From a virus: a stretch of DNA of 20,709 nt. Location of the stretch: positions 1 to 20,709 of IMG/VR virus record IMGVR_UViG_3300032294_001988. The stretch is one strand, 5' to 3'. A program made the translations under genes and the position numbers. Of the stretch, positions 6,721-14,354 are shown piece after piece. How positions within the stretch are numbered: position 1 is the first letter of the stretch; each line of letters starts with the position of its first letter. The notes below the pieces were generated by a model. The model saw only the letters and a list, made by a program, of their open reading frames with translations. It was not told the DNA's origin and did no database searches.

Positions 6721-6733
6721 ACGGAATCTCCTT
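6721..6733 (-). promoter_or_regulatory. Ribosome-binding site deciding a TTG start
   Basis: On the minus strand an AAGGAGA tract lies eight bases before the TTG at 6719, in the 22 bases between TerL and the next gene. It is the best Shine-Dalgarno match in the leftward block and is the reason the TTG is taken as a true start. Confidence 0.8.
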
Positions 6734-6741
6734 AGTAAGCC

Positions 6742-9534
6742 TCAGACTATGATAGTGGCTCGCTTCCGCTGAGGCAACCCAAGGCCAGTTAAGTGTGTGT
6801 ATGCGCCCACGGCGGAGTCCACCTGGTCGTCATGTGGGCAGGCTTCGGGGAACGCCGAGAACTCATCCAGCCACTCAGTGAGCCACGACGCGCGAACCAC
6901 GCGAACGAGTCCGTTCGCTACGGCCGACGCAAATGGCCGAGCGCGAGTTTCCTTGTCTCCGGTTGCACGGATGCCCATCACGTCGTAGCCGGGAACAACG
7001 AAGCGAGCGAATTGATCAGCCACCATCTTTCCAGCAGATCCTGGCTCCACCTCAAATCGAATAGCGACAGCAGGGCCATCCTCGTAAGCGGTCTGCGCAA
7101 CCAGGTGCTCAACCTTGTCTGGCCGCACGCGAGCGCGCCGAACATCAATGATGTAGGTGAGGCCCTCGTCAAAGAGGACCAGCGTACCTACAGTCCAGTC
7201 GGGGTCGCTATTGCTTTGGCTGACCTCAGTGGCGGCAAAGTCCCAGAAACGCACGAGGCGAGCCGTCTTGCCGACCATGCTAGGCACCTCTAGGGGGTCA
7301 ATGACGACAAAGTCCTCACGTTGGAACAATGAGCCAAGACTAGTGACCCACCAGTCACCCTCTTCCAGTCGCCGCCGTTCAACTGGGTCAAGCGCTTCTA
7401 GTGACTTGCGATAACTGTCAGCATCGATACCTGGGTTGTCACTCAACTTAGATGGTACGAAGATTCGTCCGTGCTCGCGACCCTCCACGATGAATCGTTG
7501 TCGAACCCAGTTGGGGGCTGGGTTTGATCCAGACCTCATGCGAAGCGGAACACGCGATAGGGGGCCAGAGGAGGGGCGACGAAGGCGAGAGAAAAGGTAC
7601 CGGTAATCGGTTTCGCGAATTTCAGACACTTCGTCCATGCCGATAAATTGAAGTTCACTGTTTCCCGTCCAGACAACACGCCCATTGTGGCGAGACAGGA
7701 ATGTATGGTGCGGCGGAACTGTCAAGCAGTACACCTTGCCTGTGTAATGTTCGGCAACGATTGGCCGGTTGTCGATACTCAGACTGATGCCGGTGTCTCT
7801 GTCGGCGCAGTGCAGGAGGTGGACGTGGAACGCCACCACGTTGTGCTGCTTGCCGTCCGGTGTGGTCGTATGATCGTGCCGCTCGTCCAAGGTTGCCCGG
7901 AAACCACAGTGCTGGGCGAGGCGCATCACGTCATTGGCGAGTTCACGTGAGACCGTCACGTAGTGGGCATTCGTGGCGCTACGCCAGGTGCCATCACCCT
8001 CAACAAGCGACCCAAGAAGAAGTCGGGCGTATTCGGCCTTCCAAATGAACACCTCGTCAGGGATGCGCTTGTTATGGGCACCTTTGCCAGTGTGCTCATT
8101 TAGCCACGCCGCCAGTTTGGCATTGGTGACTTGAAGGTTTCGGGGACGATCGCCGACGTGCGCTCCCGACCGACAGAGGAGGCTCACAATGGCGTCTTTG
8201 TGGACCCTACTATGAGAGTCATGGAGTGACACCGTTACGGTTGATCCGCTAGTAGATCCCTCAGCGATGTACCAGCCAAGGAACGTCGCCCAATCTTCGG
8301 CCGAAAAGTCTAGGTCTCCGGAAAGTTGCTTGCCGCTAGGGTGGCGAGGAAACGACATCGATCCGGGGTTGATGCCCCCGACGAAATGAGCGGCCTGAGG
8401 GAAACGGGCCACCTTCGGTAATTCGTCAGTGCGATATTTCTTTAGCGTCTTGACGCGTTGGGTGGAGGCCCACCAAGTGTGGTTGTTGGTAGCGGCGAAT
8501 GATACATCCGAGCCAGGGCGTGGACCGTAGATCGGGCCATCGTGGTCAAAGCACCAGACGTGCGTTACGGGCTGATAGTCCCACTCGCGAGTCTCGGGGT
8601 TCATTGATGCGACCATGTCACCTACCTGGACTTCCGCTATGGGCTTCCACCCAGAGGATGATAGTACCATAGTTGACGGCGCGAGACAACCTTTGTACCG
8701 TAAATAATCGTCTTTATTGTTCAAGTAGCCGAACGAGATACGCGCACCCGATGGAAATGTTGCCTGCATTGTGTTGCTATTCCATCGAATGTCATCATAT
8801 GGTGCGATCCAGTCACGGAAACGGTCCATGAGAGCACCGGGAAGCGTCAAGTCAGCCAGCGTGCGGCGAAAGAGCATTGCGTTGTAGCCAGGAACTTCGA
8901 CGAACTGGAGAGCGGCCATAAGTAAGGCGGACGAGTTATGGGTGGGGATAAGGTTCTCGGTAACAAGGTACAGATGGTCTGGCGACGACACCCTGATGCA
9001 CTTCATTGGCTCCGCTTCAACGCGTTCAGCGGACACGATGTATCGTTCTGGCAAAGCAAACGCATCGACGCTGGGTACAGCGTGATTGAATTGACCATCC
9101 TCCGTACCAATCGTGGCAACAATGTCAGCCGTTGTTCGCACCGCTTCAGCATTCTCTGAGTCCGATGTCGACCTACAGGCGGTGAGCCATAGGTGTTCGT
9201 CGTTGCAGACAACCTCTGCGCCATCGTCGAAGGTGAGCCGGTAGCCAGGGATCAACATGATCTCAGACTCAGCAAGGACGAGATGCGCCTTACCGTCACG
9301 GCCAAGCACGAAATCACCAGGATGAATGTCGGCCATTTGCTTAAAGCCGGACATTGTAGCACAAAGTGTGTTCAGTGTCAAGGCCTTACCGCCGCCAGCC
9401 GCTCCGCCGAATAGAGCCTCCATAGCATTGGTGCGTAGAAAGACCTGCTGCTGCATGCTGGGTGCTTCCGGAGCGTAAGGGGGAGGTTTCGGCTTCAGGT
9501 ACTCAAGTACTGACTGCCAGTTCTGTTCGTTCAA
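6742..9534 (-). CDS. terL: Terminase large subunit precursor with two inteins
   Basis: A 930-residue precursor whose exteins add up to 437 residues, a normal TerL length. Walker A (GGAAGGGK at 43-50, then SS at 201-202) is split by intein 1. Walker B follows intein 2 as FIGMDE (D634, E635). The RNase H-like nuclease domain has D765 in RFWDFAAT, E828/E830 in RFEVEPGSAGK, and D902, D903 and D906 in HDDQVDSA. TerL pumps phage DNA into the prohead using ATP and cuts the concatemer. The start is TTG at 9534, with GGAG five bases upstream; no better ATG exists. Without both splicing events neither ATPase motif is contiguous, so precursor protein should be inactive. The gene faces away from the portal gene. 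No small terminase subunit is recognisable in the window. Confidence 0.95.
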   Translation of the reverse strand: MNEQNWQSVLEYLKPKPPPYAPEAPSMQQQVFLRTNAMEALFGGAAGGGKALTLNTLCATMSGFKQMADIHPGDFVLGRDGKAHLVLAESEIMLIPGYRLTFDDGAEVVCNDEHLWLTACRSTSDSENAEAVRTTADIVATIGTEDGQFNHAVPSVDAFALPERYIVSAERVEAEPMKCIRVSSPDHLYLVTENLIPTHNSSALLMAALQFVEVPGYNAMLFRRTLADLTLPGALMDRFRDWIAPYDDIRWNSNTMQATFPSGARISFGYLNNKDDYLRYKGCLAPSTMVLSSSGWKPIAEVQVGDMVASMNPETREWDYQPVTHVWCFDHDGPIYGPRPGSDVSFAATNNHTWWASTQRVKTLKKYRTDELPKVARFPQAAHFVGGINPGSMSFPRHPSGKQLSGDLDFSAEDWATFLGWYIAEGSTSGSTVTVSLHDSHSRVHKDAIVSLLCRSGAHVGDRPRNLQVTNAKLAAWLNEHTGKGAHNKRIPDEVFIWKAEYARLLLGSLVEGDGTWRSATNAHYVTVSRELANDVMRLAQHCGFRATLDERHDHTTTPDGKQHNVVAFHVHLLHCADRDTGISLSIDNRPIVAEHYTGKVYCLTVPPHHTFLSRHNGRVVWTGNSELQFIGMDEVSEIRETDYRYLFSRLRRPSSGPLSRVPLRMRSGSNPAPNWVRQRFIVEGREHGRIFVPSKLSDNPGIDADSYRKSLEALDPVERRRLEEGDWWVTSLGSLFQREDFVVIDPLEVPSMVGKTARLVRFWDFAATEVSQSNSDPDWTVGTLVLFDEGLTYIIDVRRARVRPDKVEHLVAQTAYEDGPAVAIRFEVEPGSAGKMVADQFARFVVPGYDVMGIRATGDKETRARPFASAVANGLVRVVRASWLTEWLDEFSAFPEACPHDDQVDSAVGAYTHLTGLGLPQRKRATIIV
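7660..8688 (-). other. Intein 2 in TerL: LAGLIDADG homing-endonuclease intein just before Walker B
   Basis: Residues 283-625 of the precursor (343 aa). Block A starts at C283 (CLAPSTMVLSSSGWKPIAEV), block B includes ATNNHTWW with H352, block F is VYCLTVPPHHTF, and block G is RVVWTGN followed by S626 as +1. The penultimate residue is Gly624 instead of the usual His. Between the splicing blocks lie two LAGLIDADG motifs, LGWYIAEGS (catalytic E425) and LGSLVEGDGT (catalytic D514), so this is a full homing intein. Removing it joins YLRYKG to SELQFIGMDE, restoring the Walker B neighbourhood. Cys1 suggests ordinary class 1 splicing. Homing would be into intein-free TerL genes; activity cannot be judged from sequence alone. 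Confidence 0.93.
8935..9384 (-). other. Intein 1 in TerL: class 3 mini-intein inside Walker A
   Basis: Residues 51-200 of the precursor (150 aa), between K50 and S201 of the P-loop. Block A begins with Ala (ALTLNTLCATMSGFKQMADI), so the usual N-terminal Cys or Ser nucleophile is missing. The class 3 signature is present: W116 two residues after the block B His (EHLWLT), C179 in block F (PMKCIRV), and T198 in block G (LIPTHN). Class 3 inteins start splicing with the block F cysteine instead of residue 1. The +1 residue is Ser201. The middle segment of about 50 residues is too short for a homing endonuclease, so it is a mini-intein. Block A is longer and less canonical than usual, but both junctions restore a perfect P-loop. 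Confidence 0.9.
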
Positions 9535-9576
9535 TGAGACTCCGTGCCCTGTAATCCAACATTGAGTGAGTTCACC
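9535..9576. promoter_or_regulatory. Short divergent intergenic region between the leftward and rightward blocks
   Basis: Only 42 bases separate the TerL TTG from the preferred ATG of the membrane peptide. The region carries the GGAG ribosome-binding site of terL on the minus strand. No convincing -35/-10 pair is visible on either strand within it, so promoters probably lie inside the flanking coding sequences or are of a phage-specific type. Confidence 0.4.
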
Positions 9577-9774
9577 ATGTATCCTAACAGTATGCCTGAA
9601 ACAGCGCCCCGTCTCAAGGGATTATTCCGTCGGGAAATCATAGCAAACGTGCTTATGGGGATATTTGCCATAGCGACAGCCATTGGCTGTAGTCTGGTAT
9701 TATCTGTGGGCGCAGGCCTGATCTGCCTCGGCATCACGTCGGGCATTGTCGGCTACCTTCTTGGGGCGGAATAA
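9577..9774 (+). CDS. Small two-TM membrane protein
   Basis: The frame extends upstream to a GTG at 9544, but that start runs into the terL ribosome-binding site; the ATG at 9577 (MYPNSMPETAP) gives 65 residues and is preferred. A short basic segment (RLKGLFRRE) precedes two hydrophobic stretches, roughly IANVLMGIFAIATAIGCSLV and LICLGITSGIVGYLL, joined by a short turn, so both ends are likely on the same side. The stop lies 3 bases before the portal ATG. Two-TM peptides of this size include holins, but holins usually lie in a lysis cassette and no endolysin is present here. Other phages have small unexplained membrane proteins near the portal. Function not assigned. Confidence 0.65.
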   Translation: MYPNSMPETAPRLKGLFRREIIANVLMGIFAIATAIGCSLVLSVGAGLICLGITSGIVGYLLGAE

Positions 9775-9777
9775 TAG

Positions 9778-11967
9778 ATGGCATGGAATAAGTCGCTTCA
9801 GTCCGATTCAGTTAAGGCGGTGCCCTATGGCGCTCCCGTGACGACTCAGGGGGGACTGCAGCAGGGTCGCGGATACCACGATGCGTGGGATATTGAGCGC
9901 GCCTATCGCGAGGGGATCCAGAAGGTCACGTGGGTCGCTCGCGCTATCGACGCTATCGCTGGCAATCAGGCTCGCCTGCCGATGCTTGCCCGCAAGGACA
10001 ATTCACCCTACGGGAAAATTGTTCAGAATGAAAAAGTTCTGGATCTTCTCAACACCAAGTCAAATCCAGGCGAGAACTCGTTTATCTTCAGGTACCGCCT
10101 CTCGTCACAGTTGTTGATCTCAAGTCGCGGAGCCTTTGTAGAGAAGATTCGTGGCCGAAATGGGGATCCGATTGCTCTTCATCTACTGCCACCTCAGCAC
10201 ACCTCGCCCATCCCTGATGGTCGGACATTCGTGTCTGGGTACGAGGTAGCGTCAAAGGACGGCTCTCGGAAAATTCTTGCACCAGATGATGTCATTTGGT
10301 TCCGGCACCCGCACCCGCTGAACCCCTACCTCTCCATGACTCCAATGGAGGCAGCAGGTATTGCCATTGAGATTGAGAACCTATCCAAATTTTATAACCG
10401 CAACTTCCTTATCAACGATGGCCGTCCCGGTGGACTCCTCGTTGTTCGTGGAGACATGGAAGAAGAGGACAAGGAAGAACTGAGAAGTCGATTCCGTGGC
10501 AACGTTGCCAAGGCTGGCGCTGTCTCTGTAATTGCTTCCGAAGACGGGGTCGACTTCGTTGATACCGCAGCGAATCCTCGTGATGCCGCCTACACTGAAA
10601 TGAGGCGAATTACTAAAGAAGAAATCCTTGCTGCTTTTGGCGTGCCTGAATCAATTATCGGCAATGCTTCAGGCCGAACCTACGCCAACGCTGCCGAAGA
10701 GGGCAAGGTCTTCTGGATGGAGACAATGGCACCCCATCTGGAGATGTTGGCTCGCGGCTGGGACGCCTTGGATGCCGAGCACTACTTTGATTTCGACACC
10801 GCAGGAGTTCCCATCCTGATCCTGGCCAAGCAGGAACGGGAGCAGTATCTATTAAACGAATACACAACGGGCTTGATCACCGCAAACGAATACCGTGAAG
10901 CGACCGGCCGACCCAAAGTGGAAAGTGATCTTGCCGATTCGATGCTTGGCAATCCAAACGCTGCGCCAATCGGCAATACGGAACGACCGATGCCGTACGT
11001 CGACCCGACTCAACAGCAGGCCGAGGCGGCAGCGCAGGGCGCTCCAATGCTAGGGACCGCCCCTGGCACGCCTCCCGCCCCGCTGGCAGAAGCCCCAGCA
11101 CCAGGAGGGGCACCGGTAGAGCCAACCACCCCACCGTCGCCAGAGGCTGTTGCAGCGGCCCAAGAAGCGGGCATGGTCCAAACCGCTGGCGTCTCTCCTG
11201 CTGGCATGAATCTCAAGTCTTTCAATGACGCTGATGAGTGGGAAACCAAGTCGGCTCAAGCCGCTGATCGGTGGGAGCAAATCCTGGATCGAACTCTGGA
11301 GCGGTACTTTGAGCGCCAGCAAAGGGTCATCCTAGAGAAGGCTCGTGGAGCAAAGTCGCGAACAAAGGTTCTGGACGGGGAACTGGATACGGCTTCTTTG
11401 TTCGACACCGCTACGTGGGACCGCCAATTAGGTGAGGACGTTCGCCCCGTTATCGCTGGGGCTTTGCGTGACGCTGTCGTCATGGCAACGCCTGCTGAAG
11501 CGCCGCCGGTTAACACCAAGACGGCAGAGTTTGAATCGATGATTGATGCTCAAGTCGAACGAGTAAAAATGATTAACCAGACCACTCGCGACGACATCCG
11601 AGCGGCCTTGATTATGGCTCAGGCGATGAGGGAAGACGAAGATCGTCACGGTTTGTTGATTGCAACCCTTGTCGCTCTATTTGTAGATGCGCTCTCCAAG
11701 CGGAAGAAGCGGATTGCGGAAGTCGAAGCCCAGTCGGCCCTAAACGCTGGAACGTTCCTGGCTGCAAAATCGCTTGGAGCATCCACCAAAACGTGGGTAA
11801 CCCGTCAGGACGGATCGGTCCGACCACAACATAGGGTTATGAACGGCAAAACTGTTGACACCCAAAAAGCCTTTATGGTCGGCGAAGAGACATTGCGATT
11901 CCCGGGAGACCCCACAGCCCCTATCTCTCTTACTGCCGGGTGTCGCTGCAGGCTTAGGTTTACATAA
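9778..11967 (+). CDS. HK97-family portal protein fused to a MuF-like head domain
   Basis: A 729-residue protein. Residues about 30-390 follow the HK97 portal family: WVARAIDAIAGN, then a DDVIWFRHPHP stretch, LSMTPMEAAGIAIEI, and the conserved ITKEEILAAFGVPESIIG with a NAAEEGKVFW continuation. A Pro/Ala/Gly-rich linker spans about 408-465. A helical segment then leads to a C-terminal domain of the phage Mu gpF type at about 640-729: IAEVEAQSALNAG, KTWVTRQDGSVRPQHRVMNG, FMVGEETLRFPGDP and a final AGCRCRLRF. Portals form the dodecameric DNA channel at the head vertex; MuF proteins are minor head proteins usually encoded by the next gene. Here both are one frame with no visible frameshift. The product may be cut by the prohead protease encoded downstream. 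Confidence 0.93.
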   Translation: MAWNKSLQSDSVKAVPYGAPVTTQGGLQQGRGYHDAWDIERAYREGIQKVTWVARAIDAIAGNQARLPMLARKDNSPYGKIVQNEKVLDLLNTKSNPGENSFIFRYRLSSQLLISSRGAFVEKIRGRNGDPIALHLLPPQHTSPIPDGRTFVSGYEVASKDGSRKILAPDDVIWFRHPHPLNPYLSMTPMEAAGIAIEIENLSKFYNRNFLINDGRPGGLLVVRGDMEEEDKEELRSRFRGNVAKAGAVSVIASEDGVDFVDTAANPRDAAYTEMRRITKEEILAAFGVPESIIGNASGRTYANAAEEGKVFWMETMAPHLEMLARGWDALDAEHYFDFDTAGVPILILAKQEREQYLLNEYTTGLITANEYREATGRPKVESDLADSMLGNPNAAPIGNTERPMPYVDPTQQQAEAAAQGAPMLGTAPGTPPAPLAEAPAPGGAPVEPTTPPSPEAVAAAQEAGMVQTAGVSPAGMNLKSFNDADEWETKSAQAADRWEQILDRTLERYFERQQRVILEKARGAKSRTKVLDGELDTASLFDTATWDRQLGEDVRPVIAGALRDAVVMATPAEAPPVNTKTAEFESMIDAQVERVKMINQTTRDDIRAALIMAQAMREDEDRHGLLIATLVALFVDALSKRKKRIAEVEAQSALNAGTFLAAKSLGASTKTWVTRQDGSVRPQHRVMNGKTVDTQKAFMVGEETLRFPGDPTAPISLTAGCRCRLRFT

Positions 11968-12050
11968 TAGCAGTATTTATCCAATAATACTGATAACTAG
12001 TTGTCGATATACTTAAACTATTTAATGTAGTGTTGCTGTCGGAGGTTTCG
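11968..12050 (+). promoter_or_regulatory. AT-rich intergenic region with inverted repeat, weak promoter-like boxes and a strong RBS
   Basis: This 83-base gap is clearly more AT-rich than the genes around it. It holds a perfect 7-base inverted repeat (11971-11977 with 11986-11992, 8-base loop) with no T-run. TTGTCG at 12001-12006 and TAATGT at 12024-12029 are spaced 17 bases apart as a weak -35/-10 pair. GGAGG at 12041-12045 is five bases before the protease ATG and decides that start. A late promoter or a processing site for the protease transcript is plausible but unproven. Confidence 0.35.
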
Positions 12051-14354
12051 ATGCACACTACAGCGAGCCAACAGTTTGACAACCTGGACATCAAGGCCAT
12101 CAATGGCGCTATTTCCGTAGACGAAGCCAAAGGCATCGTTGAATGCTTTGTTGCAGCATTTGGAAACAAGGACAGCGTTGGTGACATTATTGTGCCAGGC
12201 GCGTTTGACATGAGTCTTCGTCGCCGTCGGCCACGAGTGGTTTGGGGTCACGACTGGAACCAGCCAATCGGCAAGGTGCTGGAGATCTTTGAAGTGGGGC
12301 CGAACGATTCGCGCCTACCAGCAAAGATGAAGCAGGCTGGCGTGGGCGGGCTTTACGCTCGCGTTCAGTTCAACTTGAAAAGCGAAAGAGGCCGAGAAGC
12401 CTTTCATAATATCATGTTCTTTGGTGAAGATCAAGAGTGGAGTATCGGATATAAAACTCTTGACTCCATTTACGACAACTCCAAGCAAGCAAACATTCTG
12501 CGCGAACTGGAACTCTACGAGGTGTCGCCCGTTCTTCATGGAGCAAATCAACTGACCGCAACAATCTCAATCAAGAGTGACAATCAGGAGCGGATGAAGT
12601 CATTCCAGAGCAGCAAGTGGCAGACGTTCGATCCAGAGTTTGCTGAAATGATCCGGCGCGAGCACCCAGAAATCTGGCGCTTGGGCGGCAACATCAAGGG
12701 CAATGATCAGTACCAGAAACTGTATCCCATTACCCAGCGTGGTGGCACGGCTAAAAGTGAAGCGGAAATGTCAGCCCTTGAATTACGAGAGGCATGGGTT
12801 GCTCGTCACTACAAAGACTTCCGTCTCCCTGGCGTGATTGCCCAGATCAAGTGGCTAGCCGTTGGCAGTCGCGGCGAAGCGCACATGAAAAAGTTGGTGC
12901 GTGAGGCAATTGCCGACAAGGAGAACCAAGAGGAGAAGGGCCTTAGCATCACTCCTGCCATGCTGATGCGTGCGCTAGAAGCGCTCAGCGAGGACGATGA
13001 TGAAGACGAGGAAGACTCCATGTCAGCGCTTCGCCGCCGACGCGCCATGCTTGGCGGCTCTGGAGCGGAACAAGACGAAGATGAAGACGACGACAAGATG
13101 GGTGCGGCGTCTTCAGTAGATGGACCTTGCTGGCCTGGCTACGTCATGATTGGAATGAAGCCTGGGGAGGATGGGAAAATGGTCCCCAACTGCGTGCCAG
13201 CGCCCGCAGCAAAGCAGGTGGACACATTTGCCGAGGACACCGCTGAGAAGTTGGTTCCACCGGACGCAATTCCTCAGGAGCGCTTCACTGGCGACGCAAT
13301 GCGCGGCTATGGCCCTCGTCGTGGCAACCTGGAACGCCTGCTTCGTTACTGGCGACCAATCATGAAGAAGCCCGGCGGGTTCCGCCGCTGTCGCGTCATT
13401 CTTGCTGACCACCCGGAACTTTTCCCGCTCAACAACATCTGCGCCTGGCTCCATCACGAGACTACTGGTCTCTGGCCAAATGAAGGATGCCATCATCCCG
13501 GCATGAAGAACTGCCGTCGTAAACTACGTGGCGTAGTGGGCGGGTCGGTCTGGAATGACTCCGAATGGGAGTCGCGACTGCGTCGAATCGGAGGCAAAAA
13601 GGACGGTATGGTCGGCGAACCCTCCACGGAAGAGCAGGACTTTGAAGAAGTCATCACCGACGATGACATCCGTTACGCCAGCCAAGTCCTAGCCCAGTTC
13701 CTGAAAGACGAGCCAGACCTCCTGAAGATGCTTTCGGACGAATCTCAATGGGAGCATGAAGGCATGAATGACGGCGGCGAATGGGAACCGCATCAACAGA
13801 AAGAGCCTGGCGACTGCGGTTGTGGCTGCGGCGGTCGCAAGTCAGATGAACAGCAAGAGAAGGCTGGTCGGGTACTTAACTCTGGAAACCTGAGTAAGTT
13901 GCAGCAGGCCCTGGGTCTTCTTCAGGAGGTTCTTGCCTCAAGTGTTCTGCCTGAAATCACAGTGAAGCACGTGGCTGCGATGGGTCAGGAGATCAAGGCG
14001 CTAGTTGAACCTATTGAGCAATTCTATGGGATTCACCTAGAGGTAAGTGATCTTTCAATCGCCATTCCTGACAGTCTGAGTCAGGATGTAAAGTCAGCAA
14101 TTGACTCCGCTCTTGAAGCGTTTGGTCAGGAGAGTGAATACCTAATCATCGACGTGGATCCTGACCAGGTGTTCGACGTAAAGGAACTACTGGATACCGC
14201 TGGCTATGCCAATGATGTCATTATCGATGAAGCGGACGGTGAATGGATTGCTGTCAAAGTTGCTGATGGCAAGTCAGGGCCGCTAGTTGCGTCGCTTCAT
14301 GGCGGCGACGTATCGATCAAGGGTATTGGCTTTGGCGATATGGAATTCAATTGA
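12051..14354 (+). CDS. Prohead protease (S78/U35 type) with a long multi-module C-terminal extension
   Basis: The start is ATG 12051 with GGAGG five bases upstream, giving 767 residues; a GTG at 12030 lacks a ribosome-binding site. Residues about 15-175 are an HK97-type prohead protease: GDIIVPGAFDMSL, H67 in VVWGHDW, S131 in QEWSIGY, and LELYEVSPVLHGANQLTA. Usual proteases are about 200 residues, so nearly 590 are extra. They hold a module at 209-287 (IWRLGGNIKGNDQ, LREAWVARHY, GVIAQIKWLAVGSRGE), an acidic tract at 313-349, a C-W-P-G-Y to P-N-C-V-P module (C360, C381), a Cys/His-rich segment at 447-488, a CGCGCG stretch near 590, and an alpha/beta region at 630-767. Parts may act as scaffold, removed on maturation. 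The stop overlaps the next TTG start. Confidence 0.9.
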   Translation: MHTTASQQFDNLDIKAINGAISVDEAKGIVECFVAAFGNKDSVGDIIVPGAFDMSLRRRRPRVVWGHDWNQPIGKVLEIFEVGPNDSRLPAKMKQAGVGGLYARVQFNLKSERGREAFHNIMFFGEDQEWSIGYKTLDSIYDNSKQANILRELELYEVSPVLHGANQLTATISIKSDNQERMKSFQSSKWQTFDPEFAEMIRREHPEIWRLGGNIKGNDQYQKLYPITQRGGTAKSEAEMSALELREAWVARHYKDFRLPGVIAQIKWLAVGSRGEAHMKKLVREAIADKENQEEKGLSITPAMLMRALEALSEDDDEDEEDSMSALRRRRAMLGGSGAEQDEDEDDDKMGAASSVDGPCWPGYVMIGMKPGEDGKMVPNCVPAPAAKQVDTFAEDTAEKLVPPDAIPQERFTGDAMRGYGPRRGNLERLLRYWRPIMKKPGGFRRCRVILADHPELFPLNNICAWLHHETTGLWPNEGCHHPGMKNCRRKLRGVVGGSVWNDSEWESRLRRIGGKKDGMVGEPSTEEQDFEEVITDDDIRYASQVLAQFLKDEPDLLKMLSDESQWEHEGMNDGGEWEPHQQKEPGDCGCGCGGRKSDEQQEKAGRVLNSGNLSKLQQALGLLQEVLASSVLPEITVKHVAAMGQEIKALVEPIEQFYGIHLEVSDLSIAIPDSLSQDVKSAIDSALEAFGQESEYLIIDVDPDQVFDVKELLDTAGYANDVIIDEADGEWIAVKVADGKSGPLVASLHGGDVSIKGIGFGDMEFN

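Noticed and set aside
12030-12050. Longer prohead protease start at GTG 12030
   Set aside because: No ribosome-binding site precedes it, while GGAGG sits at the right distance before ATG 12051; the extra residues would be translated from the RBS itself.
12809-13096. Minus-strand frame rich in serine opposite the protease gene
   Set aside because: It is the shadow of the acidic Asp/Glu tract on the other strand and has no gene-like features.
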